Assembly: GCF_000619885.1 (NCBI RefSeq)
Contig: NZ_JHUZ01000006.1
Coordinates: forward strand, 62,001-126,000
DNA from: Balneatrix alpica DSM 16621
GTDB lineage: Bacteria > Pseudomonadota > Gammaproteobacteria > Pseudomonadales > Balneatricaceae
Length of the DNA stretch: 64,000 bases
Direction of reading: 5' to 3'
A program made the position numbers and the translations under genes. The notes under the pieces were generated by a model. The model worked only from the letters and a program-made list of their open reading frames with translations. It was not told the origin of the DNA and did not search any database. Of the stretch, positions 46,614 through 56,585 are shown in pieces; within the stretch, counting starts at the first letter, position 1; each line of letters begins with the position of its first letter.

Positions 46614-48392
46614 TCAATCCAGATCCTTGGCCACTTCCAGCTGATGCAGCGCCTGGGCCTGCATTTGCAATAGATACATGCGTTGATAGCGGCCATCCTC
46701 TAGCGCCATTAGCTGCTGGTGGCTGCCTTCTTCTACCACTTCGCCCTGATGCAGTACCAGGATCCGATCCGCTTCCTTGATGGTGGATAAACGGTGTGCC
46801 ACCACCACCAGAGTCACCTTGCCACGTAATGCAGTCAGAGCCCGCTGGACGACCTGCTCGGTCTCACTGTCAATATTGGCGGTGGCTTCATCCAACAACA
46901 GTATCTGTGGATGACTGGCCAGTGCCCGAGCAATCGCCAGTTGTTGACGCTGGCCGGTGGATAAACGGGTACCACGCTCCCCCAATACACTCTGATAGCC
47001 GTCCGCCATCTGCATGATGGTGTCATGCAGGTGAGCATCCTTGGCAGCCTGTTCAACCTGCTGTTGGCTAAGACCACGGCCCATATCAATATTGGCAAAC
47101 AACGTATCCGCCAGCACAAAGGGCTCTTGTGGGATCAAACCAATACCAGTGCGCAGGGTGGTTTGCTGATAGTCCTGCAGCGCCACCCCATCCAAGCGGA
47201 TCTGCCCGGCTGTGGGGTGATAAAACCCTAACAACAAACTGAGCAGGGTACTCTTACCACTACCGGTATGGCCGACAATGGCCAACCACTCACCGGCACG
47301 AACCTGAATATTGAGCTCACGCAATACCGGGTGCTGGCCATCGTAGCTAAAGCTCAGCTGTTCAATACTGATCTCCCCCCGGCTAATCGGCTGTTGATAA
47401 TGGCCGTAATCCACCTCTTGCCGATGCAACAGTTGATAAACCCGACCACCAGCCACCATCGCCTGTTGATAAAGATTAAACTTCTGGGTGATCTCGATTA
47501 ATGGCTCGGTAAAGCGTCCCAGGTAACTGACAAAGGCGTAAAGAATCCCCACCTCTGCCACCCCACTGACGGCTTGGCTGCCAAAGCCCCATAGAATAGC
47601 GACCAGAATCAACACACTGAGGAAGTCGATTGCCGGACGCAGTAAGGCCGCACCGACCCGGATGGTACTCATCTTGGCCGCGTAATAACCTTCATTGGTT
47701 TGGGCAAAACGCTGGCGGAAACGCGCCTGCTGATTAGCCGCCTGGATCACACTCATCCCCGCCACCGACTCCCCTAGGTTGGCGTTGATATCGGAGCGCA
47801 GCTGGCGAGCTTGCTCCACCGCCGGCCCACTTTTGCGCTGGTAAATCAGAATAATCCCCACCACCGCCGGAATCAGGGTCAGGCTGATTAACATCAGGCG
47901 CAGATCCAGTAATGCCATCGCAATCAGAATCCCCAGCAGCAAAATGGCATTGGCCAACACACTGGAGAGAAATTGCACATAGAGGTCTTTAATCGCTTCG
48001 GTATCGTTAGTGATACGGCTGACCAGTTGACCCGTAACGGCGGTATCAAAATAACTCTGGGGTAACCGTAGCACCCGGGCAAATACCTGCTTACGGATAT
48101 CCAGCACCGCTGCCAGCGCCATTTCACTGAATTTCAGCGTCTGTTGATAACGTAAAATCGCCGCCGCCACCTGAGTAAACAAATAGCCAAGTAACAGGCC
48201 GAGCAACGCCTGCCACTCAAAACGGGCATGCATCAGGTAATCATCAATAAAGACCTTGGCCAGATAAGGCCCCGCTACATCCGCCGCCGTTGCCAACAGC
48301 AACAACAGCATTGCTTTGACCAGTAATGGCCGGTCACGGTAGACATAGCCAAGCAGCAGGCGAAAGGCATCCTGTTGATTATTCGGCTTCAT
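46614..48392 (-). CDS. ABC exporter half-transporter, MdlB-like
   Basis: A 592-residue half-transporter: six TM segments (about 1-310) and an ATPase domain with Walker A GHTGSGKSTLL, signature LSTGQRQQ (LSTGQ rather than LSGGQ), Walker B ILLLDEATANID with catalytic Glu, and H-loop VVVAHRLS. It pairs with the upstream half whose end it overlaps by 14 bases. Chosen ATG 48392 (MKPNNQQD); the frame to 48491 is too long. E. coli MdlAB is a heterodimeric exporter of uncertain substrate; multidrug or lipid-linked cargo is possible. Confidence 0.88.
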   Translation of the reverse strand: MKPNNQQDAFRLLLGYVYRDRPLLVKAMLLLLLATAADVAGPYLAKVFIDDYLMHARFEWQALLGLLLGYLFTQVAAAILRYQQTLKFSEMALAAVLDIRKQVFARVLRLPQSYFDTAVTGQLVSRITNDTEAIKDLYVQFLSSVLANAILLLGILIAMALLDLRLMLISLTLIPAVVGIILIYQRKSGPAVEQARQLRSDINANLGESVAGMSVIQAANQQARFRQRFAQTNEGYYAAKMSTIRVGAALLRPAIDFLSVLILVAILWGFGSQAVSGVAEVGILYAFVSYLGRFTEPLIEITQKFNLYQQAMVAGGRVYQLLHRQEVDYGHYQQPISRGEISIEQLSFSYDGQHPVLRELNIQVRAGEWLAIVGHTGSGKSTLLSLLLGFYHPTAGQIRLDGVALQDYQQTTLRTGIGLIPQEPFVLADTLFANIDMGRGLSQQQVEQAAKDAHLHDTIMQMADGYQSVLGERGTRLSTGQRQQLAIARALASHPQILLLDEATANIDSETEQVVQRALTALRGKVTLVVVAHRLSTIKEADRILVLHQGEVVEEGSHQQLMALEDGRYQRMYLLQMQAQALHQLEVAKDLD

Positions 48393-50124
48393 CGAGACTG
48401 GCCTCCAGCTGTTGATAAGTCCACATCCGCGCGTACCAGCCCTGTTCTGCCAGTAGCTGTTGATGATTACCGCGCTCACGAATCTGGCCATGATTCAGCA
48501 CCAGGATTTGTTCCGCCTCCTGCACTGCGGATAAGCGGTGGCTCACCACCAAGGTGGTGCGTCCATGACGGGCCTCACGCAGGTGCTGCAAAATTTGCTG
48601 TTCGGTATGCACATCCACCGCCGAGAGAGCATCATCCAACACCAGGATAGGGGCATCCAACAGCAAGGCTCTGGCAATGGCGATCCGTTGGCGCTGGCCA
48701 CCAGAAAGGGTCATGCCCCGCTCCCCCACCAGGGTGTCATAGCCCTGGGGAAAACGGCGGATATCGGTATCGATTGCCGCCAGTTTGGCTACCGCTTCAA
48801 TCTCCTCACGGCTAGCCTCAGGTCGCCCCAGGGCAATGTTTTCCGCGATGGAAGCGGTGAATAAAAAGGCATCCTGGGGAACATAAGCAAAGTATCCCCG
48901 TAACGCTTTCAAACGATAAGCAGCAAGAGGTTCACCACCTAAGTAAATCTGCCCGGTAAAGCCTTCATACTGGCGCATCAGCACCCGCAGTAAGGTGGTT
49001 TTGCCACTGCCAGTAGGCCCCACAATACCCAACAACTGCCCTGCCTGGAGGCTAAAACTCAGCCGATCCAGAGTAGGCTGAGCCTGCTGGGGATAATGAA
49101 AACTAAGCTGCTCTACCGCAATATCCGGCTGTGCCAACTGCTGTAACTGCCCCTGATTGGTAAAGGTATCCGGCTGTTCTAACAGACTATTCACCCTTTT
49201 CAGTGCCGCACTGCCACGCTCAATGATGTTCAGCAACCAACCAAAGGCAAACATCGGCCACACCAATTGGCCCAGGTACATGGTAAAGCTGGTGAGCATT
49301 CCCACGCTGAGTTCCTGTTGATAAATCAGCCAGGCACCAAAGCCCAGGCTAAGCAGAAAGGCTGCCGACAGCGCCAGAAAAATCACCGGGTCATACCAGG
49401 CCTCCGCCCGCTGCACCTGATAATTAGCCTGGGCAGAGCGTTCGGCAATAGCGTTAAACGCCTGGGCCTGTTGTTGCTCCAAGCCCATGGCTTTCAATAG
49501 CCGAATACCGGAAAGCGCCTCCTGGGTTTTGTCATTCAACTCAGAGAAACGCTGCAGGGATTCATTAAAGTGATGGTGCAAAATGCGGGAAATTTTATAA
49601 AACCCGATGCCCATTACCGGAAAGGGCAACAGGGCAATACAGGCCAAGCGCCAATCGATAACGGCAAACATCATCACCAACACCAGTACAAAGGTGAGCA
49701 ATCCATCGAAACCAGATAGCACTCCTTCACCGGCTGCCATCTCGACCGCATCAATGTCATTGGTGGCTCTGGCCATCAGATCACCGGTATTGTGCTGCTG
49801 ATAGAACTGCGGCCCCAAACGGGTTAAACGCTGGTAATAATCCTGGCGCAGCTGGGTACCCAGCCGATAGGAAGTGCCGTATAGCAACACCCGCCAGCCA
49901 TAGCGCAACACATACACCCCAAGGCCCAGGCCAAATAAACCGAGCAGGTAGCCCCATAGCTGTTGCTGCTGCAACTGACCACTGACAATGGCATCCACAC
50001 TGCGGCCAATTAAATAGGGCACCCCCATATTCAGCAGTGCCACCCCTGCCAGCATCAGCAATGCCAATAGGTAAGTACGCCAATGCAGGCGGAAAAACCA
50101 ACGTAACTGCAAAAACAATGACAT
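48379..50124 (-). CDS. ABC exporter half-transporter, MdlA-like
   Basis: A 581-residue half-transporter with six TM segments and an ATPase domain: Walker A GPTGSGKTTLL, signature LSGGQRQR, Walker B ILVLDDALSAVD where the catalytic Glu is Asp, as in E. coli MdlA. The pair therefore has one degenerate and one normal ATP site, the usual heterodimeric-exporter pattern. The ATG at 50124 begins MSLFLQLRWFFRLHWRTYLL. Promoter probably in the 258-base gap to the divergent glutathione transferase gene; no clear element was seen there. Confidence 0.88.
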   Translation of the reverse strand: MSLFLQLRWFFRLHWRTYLLALLMLAGVALLNMGVPYLIGRSVDAIVSGQLQQQQLWGYLLGLFGLGLGVYVLRYGWRVLLYGTSYRLGTQLRQDYYQRLTRLGPQFYQQHNTGDLMARATNDIDAVEMAAGEGVLSGFDGLLTFVLVLVMMFAVIDWRLACIALLPFPVMGIGFYKISRILHHHFNESLQRFSELNDKTQEALSGIRLLKAMGLEQQQAQAFNAIAERSAQANYQVQRAEAWYDPVIFLALSAAFLLSLGFGAWLIYQQELSVGMLTSFTMYLGQLVWPMFAFGWLLNIIERGSAALKRVNSLLEQPDTFTNQGQLQQLAQPDIAVEQLSFHYPQQAQPTLDRLSFSLQAGQLLGIVGPTGSGKTTLLRVLMRQYEGFTGQIYLGGEPLAAYRLKALRGYFAYVPQDAFLFTASIAENIALGRPEASREEIEAVAKLAAIDTDIRRFPQGYDTLVGERGMTLSGGQRQRIAIARALLLDAPILVLDDALSAVDVHTEQQILQHLREARHGRTTLVVSHRLSAVQEAEQILVLNHGQIRERGNHQQLLAEQGWYARMWTYQQLEASLDEAE

Positions 50125-50382
50125 AGGAACCTCGAAGGTATCCAAGGGTGCAAGCAAGAAGCAAACGGAGGGCGTTTGCAGCATCCTTACCGCAACACTC
50201 AAACGAAAACTGGACAAGCAACCAGTATTCACCAGGGAGCACAAGTCTAGTTGGCCATTCTACCGGGAGCAAGAAAAAGGCGACTCAACTAGGATTGAAC
50301 AATCTGTTGTGCAGCTTGTCAGACAGCCACAGCATCCCCACATCAGAGATTCGCGTTTAGCCCAAGTGAAGGAGCAACACTT

Positions 50383-51243
50383 ATGAGCAGCCAACCCTAT
50401 ACACCTCCCAAAGTCTGGACCTGGGAACAACCCAGCGGCGGCCACTTTGCCAGCATTAACCGTCCCATCGCCGGCCCCACCCATGACAAAGCGCTGCCAC
50501 AGGGCAAACACCCCCTGCAGCTGTACTCCATGGCCACCCCCAATGGCGTAAAAGCCACCATTATGCTGGAAGAGCTACTTGCCCTTGGTCACACAGGCGC
50601 TGAGTACGATGCCTGGCTAATTCGTATTGGTGAAGGGGATCAATTTTCCTCTGGCTTTGTTGAGATCAACCCGAACTCGAAGATCCCCGCCTTGCTGGAT
50701 CTAAGCGGCAGCGAACCGGTGCGCGTATTTGAGTCTGGCTCCATCCTGCTCTATTTGGCAGAGAAGTTTGGTGCATTACTGCCACAAGACCCAGCTAAAC
50801 GTACCCAAGCCCTGAACTGGTTATTCTGGCAAATGGGCTCAGCGCCCTATCTGGGTGGGGGCTTTGGTCACTTCTATGTGTACGCTCCAGAAAAACTGGA
50901 ATACCCAATCAATCGCTTTGCGATGGAAGCCAAGCGCCAGCTTGATGTACTCAATCGCCACCTGGCGGAAAACACCTATATGGCTGGAGAGGAATACAGC
51001 ATTGCCGATATTGCCATCTACCCCTGGTATGGCGCCCTGGTGCAGGGACTGGTCTACAATGCCGCCGAATTCCTCTCCGTGCACGAATACCCCCACCTGC
51101 AACGTTGGGCCGACAATATTGCTGCTCGCCCAGCGGTTATTCGTGGCCGTATCGTCAACCGAGTATGGGGGGAGGAAAACGAACAACTGGCAGAACGCCA
51201 TAGTGCCGCCGATATTGATCAACGCCTGGCGCTGAAAAAGTAA
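50383..51243 (+). CDS. yghU: Glutathione S-transferase-like disulfide-bond oxidoreductase YghU
   Basis: A 286-residue Nu-class GST, close to E. coli YghU over its whole length: KVWTWEQPSGGHFASINRPIAGPTHDKALPQGKHPLQLYSMATPNG, YDAWLIRIGEGDQFSSGFVEINPNSKIPALLD, FESGSILLYLAEKFG, and the helical C-domain from about 130. It uses glutathione to reduce organic hydroperoxides and disulfides. AAGGAG lies before the ATG. Single gene, followed by a hairpin; its nearness to the ECF/ChrR locus suggests oxidative-stress relevance but no TGATCC-type promoter was seen. Confidence 0.93.
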   Translation: MSSQPYTPPKVWTWEQPSGGHFASINRPIAGPTHDKALPQGKHPLQLYSMATPNGVKATIMLEELLALGHTGAEYDAWLIRIGEGDQFSSGFVEINPNSKIPALLDLSGSEPVRVFESGSILLYLAEKFGALLPQDPAKRTQALNWLFWQMGSAPYLGGGFGHFYVYAPEKLEYPINRFAMEAKRQLDVLNRHLAENTYMAGEEYSIADIAIYPWYGALVQGLVYNAAEFLSVHEYPHLQRWADNIAARPAVIRGRIVNRVWGEENEQLAERHSAADIDQRLALKK

Positions 51244-51252
51244 CCCTAGGCC

Positions 51253-51276
51253 AGGGTAGCCTGCCAAGGCTACCCT
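51253..51276 (+). terminator. Hairpin after yghU
   Basis: AGGGTAGCC-N6-GGCTACCCT, a perfect 9-bp stem followed by ATTCTG. Weak U-tract, so probable terminator only. Confidence 0.55.
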
Positions 51277-51349
51277 ATTCTGGTAAACATCTGTGCTTTG
51301 CCAAGCAAACCGCTAGACTGTGAGTTCCTCTCCCAACAGTGGTTCCGGC

Positions 51350-51868
51350 ATGATTATTCGCAAAAACCAGGGGTTATTAGGCACACTGTGGCGCACCATG
51401 AGCGTACTGGCCATTGCCTCTCTCTTAGCCGGGCCAGTTAGTCAGGGTTTGACTGAAGACGGCCTCATCATGGCGTCGATCTTCACCCCCATAGGCACGC
51501 TATTCGCCCTGCTTGCCTGGTTAGTACGGCGTAGTTGCAATAAAAAAATACAGATTGAGCCCGACTACCTGTTGATCGAAGACTTCCGCCCAGCACCACT
51601 CCCCTGGACAGACATTGTCGGCTTTTCCACTGAACAGCGACGAATTGGACAGCGACAAAATACAACCTGGCTAAAAATACACTTTGTCGATGACCGTCAA
51701 TACGCCAAGTCCAACTGGCAGCATCAGCTAAGCCGTGCGTTATTAGGTGAAGGCATAGCCGTTTGTAACTTGGCGGTATATTCGTTACCTGAAGCAGATA
51801 TCCTCGCCATTCTGGAGCGTCACTTGCGCCAACAGAGCGCCCCCCTCCCTAACCCGGATAAGGAATAA
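51350..51868 (+). CDS. Hypothetical two-TM membrane protein, 172 aa
   Basis: I do not recognise a family. Two hydrophobic segments (about 16-35, TMSVLAIASLLAGPVSQGL, and 42-60, MASIFTPIGTLFALLAWLV) are followed by a cytoplasmic domain with short beta strands (IQIEPDYLLIEDFRPAPLPWTDIVGFSTEQRR, TWLKIHFVDDRQYAK) like a PH-type fold, and a C-terminal helix. The ATG at 51350 is preferred to an upstream GTG (51320), although neither has a strong ribosome-binding site. Its 3' end overlaps the convergent pirin gene by 20 bases. Confidence 0.6.
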   Translation: MIIRKNQGLLGTLWRTMSVLAIASLLAGPVSQGLTEDGLIMASIFTPIGTLFALLAWLVRRSCNKKIQIEPDYLLIEDFRPAPLPWTDIVGFSTEQRRIGQRQNTTWLKIHFVDDRQYAKSNWQHQLSRALLGEGIAVCNLAVYSLPEADILAILERHLRQQSAPLPNPDKE

Positions 51869-52715
51869 ACTCCTCCTCATCACCGGGCACCTTGGCAAAG
51901 CGGCCGCTTTGCCAATCCTGTTTGGCCTGCTGCAAGAGTGCGGGATCACTCGCAACAAAGTTCCAATCAAGATAGCGCCGCGCCAATGCCGCTCCTCCTA
52001 ACAACACCAGCAAGCTATCCTGCTCGGCATAAAGCCTGGCCCGTTGTTGTGGCGTCAACACCGCCATACAGTGCTGAGGTACCTGGACATCCCCGATCTT
52101 GACCCCGCCCTGCAATACATAGAGTGCCAACTCCTCGGCATCCGGCAAGGTTAACTCCTGCTGTGCGGCCAACTGCACCTCGAGATAAAGCGTTTCGGTA
52201 AAGGTTTTAACCGGTGAGTGCATACCGTAAGCCTGGCCGATCAGGACTTTAATTAGACGACCAGGCTCCTCCAACAGCGGTAATTCGACAGCGCCATAGT
52301 GATAAAACGCCGGCGGACACTGTTCCTGCTCCGTCGGCAAAGCCAACCACAGCTGCAAACCATGTAAGGAATGGGGAGCGGCCTTAACCTCTTGCCGCTG
52401 ACGCTCGGAATGGACGATCCCCCTTCCTGCCACCATCAAATTAATTTCCCCTGGTTTGATCAGCTGCTCAGTACCAAGGGAGTCACGGTGAAGCATCTCG
52501 CCGGCCAATAAATAGGTCACCGTGGCTAACCCTATATGGGGATGTGGGCGCACATCCACTCCCTGCCCCGCGGCAAATTGAGCTGGGCCCATATGATCAA
52601 AAAACACCCAAGGGCCCACCTGTTTACATCCCTTTAATGGCAAACAGCGTCGTACCTGAAAGCCGCCTAAGTCTTTATTCTGTGCCTGAATCAGACGCAT
52701 CGCGGTTGTACTCAT
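51849..52715 (-). CDS. Pirin family protein
   Basis: A 288-residue cupin-fold protein. The N-terminal pirin domain has the metal-ligand cluster RPHPHIGLATVTYLLAGEMLHRDSLG and AGRGIVHSER; the second cupin runs from about 150. Some bacterial pirins have quercetin 2,3-dioxygenase activity, others act as redox-sensitive regulators. Single gene, 115 bases from the divergent acpH. Confidence 0.92.
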   Translation of the reverse strand: MSTTAMRLIQAQNKDLGGFQVRRCLPLKGCKQVGPWVFFDHMGPAQFAAGQGVDVRPHPHIGLATVTYLLAGEMLHRDSLGTEQLIKPGEINLMVAGRGIVHSERQRQEVKAAPHSLHGLQLWLALPTEQEQCPPAFYHYGAVELPLLEEPGRLIKVLIGQAYGMHSPVKTFTETLYLEVQLAAQQELTLPDAEELALYVLQGGVKIGDVQVPQHCMAVLTPQQRARLYAEQDSLLVLLGGAALARRYLDWNFVASDPALLQQAKQDWQSGRFAKVPGDEEEFIPYPG

Positions 52716-52830
52716 TACTCTTCCCCTTTGTCTGCGTGCCAGTTGGATGCCTGTTGCCTAGTGTAGACCAGGGATCATCGCCGCCTGCCTGCTCTATTGA
52801 TAAGCCTATAACTGCCCTTATCTACTCCCC

Positions 52831-53442
52831 ATGAACTTCCTCGCCCATCTGCATATTGCCGATCACTGCCAAAGCAGCCTGCTCGGCAACCTCCTTGGTG
52901 ACTTCATCAAAGGAGATCCCCATAGCCAACTGATGCCGGACTTGGCCGCAGGGGTGAGACTGCATCGCTTTGTCGATTCCTATAGTGATCACCATCCCCT
53001 TACCCAAACCGCCAAACAGGTGTTTTCCGGCAGCGCCCGCCGCTTTGCTCCTATTGCATTAGACATGTTTTGGGATCATTGCTTGGCCAAGCGTTGGCAA
53101 GAGTTTCACCCCCTCCCCCTGGCGAGGTTTTGTCAGCAGGCCGAACACCAGATACGCCAGCAGCAACAAGGGGATATCCCCAGTCGCTACTTACAGATGG
53201 AAAAGTACATGTGGCGTGAGCGCTGGCTGGAGTCTTATCGCCAACTCGACAATATCGAACTGGCCCTACAACAAATATCCCAGCGCCGAACAAGAATGGA
53301 GGAACTCAGCCGTTGCTTCCCCTATCTCGTCAAAGGCTATGAGGAGCTGAATGGCTTATTTACTGAGTTGTATCCAGAGGTATTGAGTGCTGCACAAGCT
53401 AAAGTCCAGCAAGACCAGGCAGGCATAGGCCAGCCTGGTTAA
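52831..53442 (+). CDS. acpH: Acyl-carrier-protein phosphodiesterase AcpH
   Basis: A 203-residue metal-dependent (HD-like) hydrolase that removes 4'-phosphopantetheine from holo-ACP. The opening NFLAHLHIADHCQSSLLGNLLGDFIKG, LHRFVDSYSDHHPL and ALDMFWDHCLAKRW match AcpH/DUF479. Two short hydrophobic N-terminal turns are typical. The 3' end includes an inverted repeat ACCAGGC/GCCTGGT (53414-53439) that may help terminate the message five bases before the convergent mnmE stop. Confidence 0.9.
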   Translation: MNFLAHLHIADHCQSSLLGNLLGDFIKGDPHSQLMPDLAAGVRLHRFVDSYSDHHPLTQTAKQVFSGSARRFAPIALDMFWDHCLAKRWQEFHPLPLARFCQQAEHQIRQQQQGDIPSRYLQMEKYMWRERWLESYRQLDNIELALQQISQRRTRMEELSRCFPYLVKGYEELNGLFTELYPEVLSAAQAKVQQDQAGIGQPG

Positions 53443-53447
53443 CGACA

Positions 53448-54806
53448 TTATTTACCGATACAAAACGAGCTAAAGATACGGCCAAGCAAGTCGTCGGAGC
53501 GGAACTCACCGGTAATCTCCCCCAGTGCTTCCTGGGCCTGGCGTAGATCTTCCGCTAGCAACTCACCAGCACCGTACCCCTGCAGCTGCAACATGCCGTT
53601 ATCCAGTAGGCTGGCTGCCCGCTCCAAGGCATCCAGATGACGACGACGGGCGCTAAAGCCGCCTTCGGTAGTGCTATCAAAGCCCATACAGGCTTTCAGA
53701 TGCTCACGCAGGGCGTGGATTCCCTGGCCATCTTTGGCGCTCAAACGAACCAGTATCTGCCCTTTTTCTTCGCTCATGCCCGGCTGCTCGCCAGTCAGAT
53801 CAACTTTATTGCGAATCAGGGTAACACGGCTGGCGTCAGGCAGCTGTTGCACAAACTCTGGCCAAATTTGCTCAGGATTGAGGGCAGTGGTGCGGCTGGC
53901 ATCCACCATCAGTAATACCCGGTCGGCTTGTTTTATCGCATGCCAGGCCCGCTCTACACCGATTTGCTCGACTTTATCCTCGGTATCACGCAAACCAGCA
54001 GTATCGATGATATGCAGTGGCATGCCATCAATCTGAATATGTTCCTTGAGGATATCGCGGGTGGTACCTTCAATGTCGGTCACAATTGCGGTTTCCCGTC
54101 CGGATAAGGCATTAAGCAGGCTGGACTTTCCCGCATTGGGCCGGCCGGCAATCACCACTGTCATTCCTTCCCGCAACAGGGCTCCCTGGTTAGCCTCTTT
54201 AAAGATGGCTGCTAAGTCCTGACGTAGCTGCTGGAGTTGATTGGCAACATGACCATCCGCCAGGAAATCGATTTCCTCTTCAGGAAAGTCGATTGCCGCC
54301 TCAACGTAAATACGCAGTTCAATTAAGCCTTCTACCAGCTGTTGTACTCGCCGGGAGAATTCTCCCTGCAATGAGCGTAGCGCCGAGCGCGCAGCTTGTT
54401 CGGAGGCAGCATCAATCAAATCGGCGATGGCTTCCGCCTGGGCCAGATCCAACTTGTCATTCAAAAAGGCCCGCTCAGAAAACTCGCCCGGACGAGCCAT
54501 TCTGGCCCCCAGCTGCAGTAACTGGCGCATCAACATATCAAGCAGAATGGGACCACCGTGGCCCTGTAGCTCTAATACATCTTCGCCGGTAAAGGAGTGA
54601 GGACCAGGAAAGTACAGCGCAATCCCCTGATCAAGTTGCTGACCTTCACTGCCGTAAAAAGGACAGTAATGGGCATAACGAGGTTTAGGAACAAAGCCTA
54701 GCAGTTGCTGTGCCAGGGTTTGTGCCATGGGTCCTGATACTCGAAGAATACCGACGCCGCCGCGGCCAGGGGGGGTGGCTTGAGCGACAATGGTGTCGTT
54801 ATGCAT
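53448..54806 (-). CDS. mnmE: tRNA modification GTPase MnmE
   Basis: A 452-residue GTPase that with MnmG modifies tRNA U34. N-terminal formyl-THF-binding domain ([22 protein letters not shown]), central helical domain, G domain with [31 protein letters not shown] and [10 protein letters not shown], and C-terminal FCIGK. The ATG at 54806 begins the usual [11 protein letters not shown]; an upstream GTG-type start is not needed. Downstream of yidC after a 111-base gap with a terminator. Confidence 0.96.
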   Translation of the reverse strand: MHNDTIVAQATPPGRGGVGILRVSGPMAQTLAQQLLGFVPKPRYAHYCPFYGSEGQQLDQGIALYFPGPHSFTGEDVLELQGHGGPILLDMLMRQLLQLGARMARPGEFSERAFLNDKLDLAQAEAIADLIDAASEQAARSALRSLQGEFSRRVQQLVEGLIELRIYVEAAIDFPEEEIDFLADGHVANQLQQLRQDLAAIFKEANQGALLREGMTVVIAGRPNAGKSSLLNALSGRETAIVTDIEGTTRDILKEHIQIDGMPLHIIDTAGLRDTEDKVEQIGVERAWHAIKQADRVLLMVDASRTTALNPEQIWPEFVQQLPDASRVTLIRNKVDLTGEQPGMSEEKGQILVRLSAKDGQGIHALREHLKACMGFDSTTEGGFSARRRHLDALERAASLLDNGMLQLQGYGAGELLAEDLRQAQEALGEITGEFRSDDLLGRIFSSFCIGK

Positions 54807-54856
54807 AACGTGCCTCTTTGCTAGCTGGCAGTGAGTCGGCGTTTGAGCCACCCTGT

Positions 54857-54911
54857 TTACCCACAACGAATAAAGGCCCCAAAGGGCCTTTATCCAACAC
54901 TTTTATCCACA
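54857..54911. other. Small cluster of DnaA-box-like sites near mnmE
   Basis: TTACCCACA (54857-54865) and a perfect TTATCCACA (54903-54911) flank the yidC terminator. The second lies just outside the yidC stop. They could be functional DnaA sites or reflect general frequency of this motif. Confidence 0.3.
54870..54893 (-). terminator. Terminator after yidC
   Basis: ATAAAGGCCC-CAAA-GGGCCTTTAT, a 10-bp stem; on the minus strand it ends in TTTATTCG. Ends the rpmH-rnpA-yidC message. Confidence 0.7.
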
Positions 54912-54917
54912 ACAGGA

Positions 54918-56585
54918 TCAGGCCTTGGCCGGAGTGCCTTCATTTTCAATCTGACGGGTGATCACCCATTGCTGAGCAATAGACAGCAGGTTGTTCACAC
55001 ACCAGTAGAGCACCAGACCAGCCGGGAACCACAGGAAGAAGAAGGTGAAGATAACAGGCAGCATCTTCATTACTTTAGCCTGCATGGGATCGGGCGGAGT
55101 TGGGTTCAACAGCTGCTGCACATACATGGTGGCGCCCATGATCAGCGGCAATACGAAGTAGGGATCCATCACCGACATATCCACAATCCAGCCGAAGAAC
55201 GGCGCATGGCGCAGTTCCACCGATTCCAGCAGTACCCAGTACAGGGCAATAAATACTGGCATCTGAATCAGGATGGGTAAGCAGCCCCCCAGGGGATTAA
55301 TCTTCTCTTTGCGATACAGTTCCATCATCGCCTGGGACATTTTCTGGCGATCATCGCCATACAGCTCTTTCAGACGCTGCATTTCTGGGCCGAACTTACG
55401 CATCTTGGCCATGGAGCGGTAGCTCATTGCCGAAGGATAGAAGAACAGCAACTTAACCACGATGGTGACCATAATGATGGCCACGCCCCAGTTGCCTACC
55501 AGGCTTTCAAAGAACTTCAGCATGGCAAACAGCGGTTGACCGATAAACCACAACCAACCGTAATCCACCGTCAGTTCCAGGTTAGGTGCAATCTGCTCCA
55601 ATACATCCTGGACTTTGGGACCCATGTACAGCTTAGCGCTGACTTCAGCCTGCTGGCCTGCAGCCACACTCAAAGGAGCACTGACAAAGCCGGCGATGTA
55701 GTTGCCATTGCTCTTACGGGCTTCAAATAGATTTTGCCCTTCAGTAGGAGGCACCCAAGCACTGATAAAGTAGTGCTGCAGCATCGCTACCCAGCCTTGG
55801 TTACTTTCAGCCTTGAAGCGGTCGCCATCATCCAAATCGCCAAAGGCCACTTTCTTGTAATTCTCGGTTTGAGTAGAGAATACAGGGCCCAGGTATGAGC
55901 TCATGCCCATGGAGTTTTGCAAGCTGGGATCAGCGGAGCCATCACGTTTGAGTTGACCGAAGAAGTTAACGTTGAAGGCTTCATTGCTCTGGTTGTTAAT
56001 CAGGTAGCTGACTTCAACCAGGTGCGAACCGCGTTGGAAGCGGAAGCGCTTGGTAATCTGCACACCCGCAGCAGTGCTGCTTTGCAGATCAACCAGTAGT
56101 TCATCTTTATCGGGCGCCATGACAAAAGAATTGCTGGCGGCACTGTATTGCGGGCGACCTTCAGCACTAGCATCAGGCCCTTGCGGACCAATCAAGCCAC
56201 TTTGAGCAACATAAGTACGGCTGCCATTTTGCTCAAGCAGAACAAAGGCTTGTTCAGGAGTCTGGACACTGGTGGCGTAATCATTCAGCGCAGCATAGAG
56301 CACATCACCACCACGAGGATCAATGCGCAGCTCCAGTGCATCGGTTTTCACCTTGATCAGCTCATTGCTCACCGCCTGACTGGCAGTTTGAGCAACACCC
56401 TGAGCCTGAGGTAAGTCCGCTTGACTTGCTTGAGTCGCTTGACCACTGGGCAGTTCACTGCTGGATTGGGTAACGGCAGCACTTTGCGGGGTGGCTGGTT
56501 GGCCGTAGTCCTGGTTCCACTGCAATACCATCAGGTAGGAAATGAGTGCCAGTGCACCCACCAAGAGAATCCGTTGTACATCCAT
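54918..56585 (-). CDS. yidC: Membrane protein insertase YidC
   Basis: A 555-residue inner-membrane insertase acting with or without SecYEG. TM1 (about 5-20) precedes a large periplasmic beta-super-sandwich domain; the insertase core from about 340 has the conserved Arg-bearing groove, with FFYPSAMSYRSMAKMRKFGPEMQRLKELYGDDRQKMSQ and GGCLPILIQMPVFIALYWVL. Only 46 bases separate it from rnpA; the usual yidD gene between them is absent. Confidence 0.97.
   Translation of the reverse strand: MDVQRILLVGALALISYLMVLQWNQDYGQPATPQSAAVTQSSSELPSGQATQASQADLPQAQGVAQTASQAVSNELIKVKTDALELRIDPRGGDVLYAALNDYATSVQTPEQAFVLLEQNGSRTYVAQSGLIGPQGPDASAEGRPQYSAASNSFVMAPDKDELLVDLQSSTAAGVQITKRFRFQRGSHLVEVSYLINNQSNEAFNVNFFGQLKRDGSADPSLQNSMGMSSYLGPVFSTQTENYKKVAFGDLDDGDRFKAESNQGWVAMLQHYFISAWVPPTEGQNLFEARKSNGNYIAGFVSAPLSVAAGQQAEVSAKLYMGPKVQDVLEQIAPNLELTVDYGWLWFIGQPLFAMLKFFESLVGNWGVAIIMVTIVVKLLFFYPSAMSYRSMAKMRKFGPEMQRLKELYGDDRQKMSQAMMELYRKEKINPLGGCLPILIQMPVFIALYWVLLESVELRHAPFFGWIVDMSVMDPYFVLPLIMGATMYVQQLLNPTPPDPMQAKVMKMLPVIFTFFFLWFPAGLVLYWCVNNLLSIAQQWVITRQIENEGTPAKA

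Noticed and set aside
51250-51349. Riboswitch or sRNA between yghU and the membrane protein gene
   Set aside because: The only structure is a simple 9-bp stem, consistent with a terminator.
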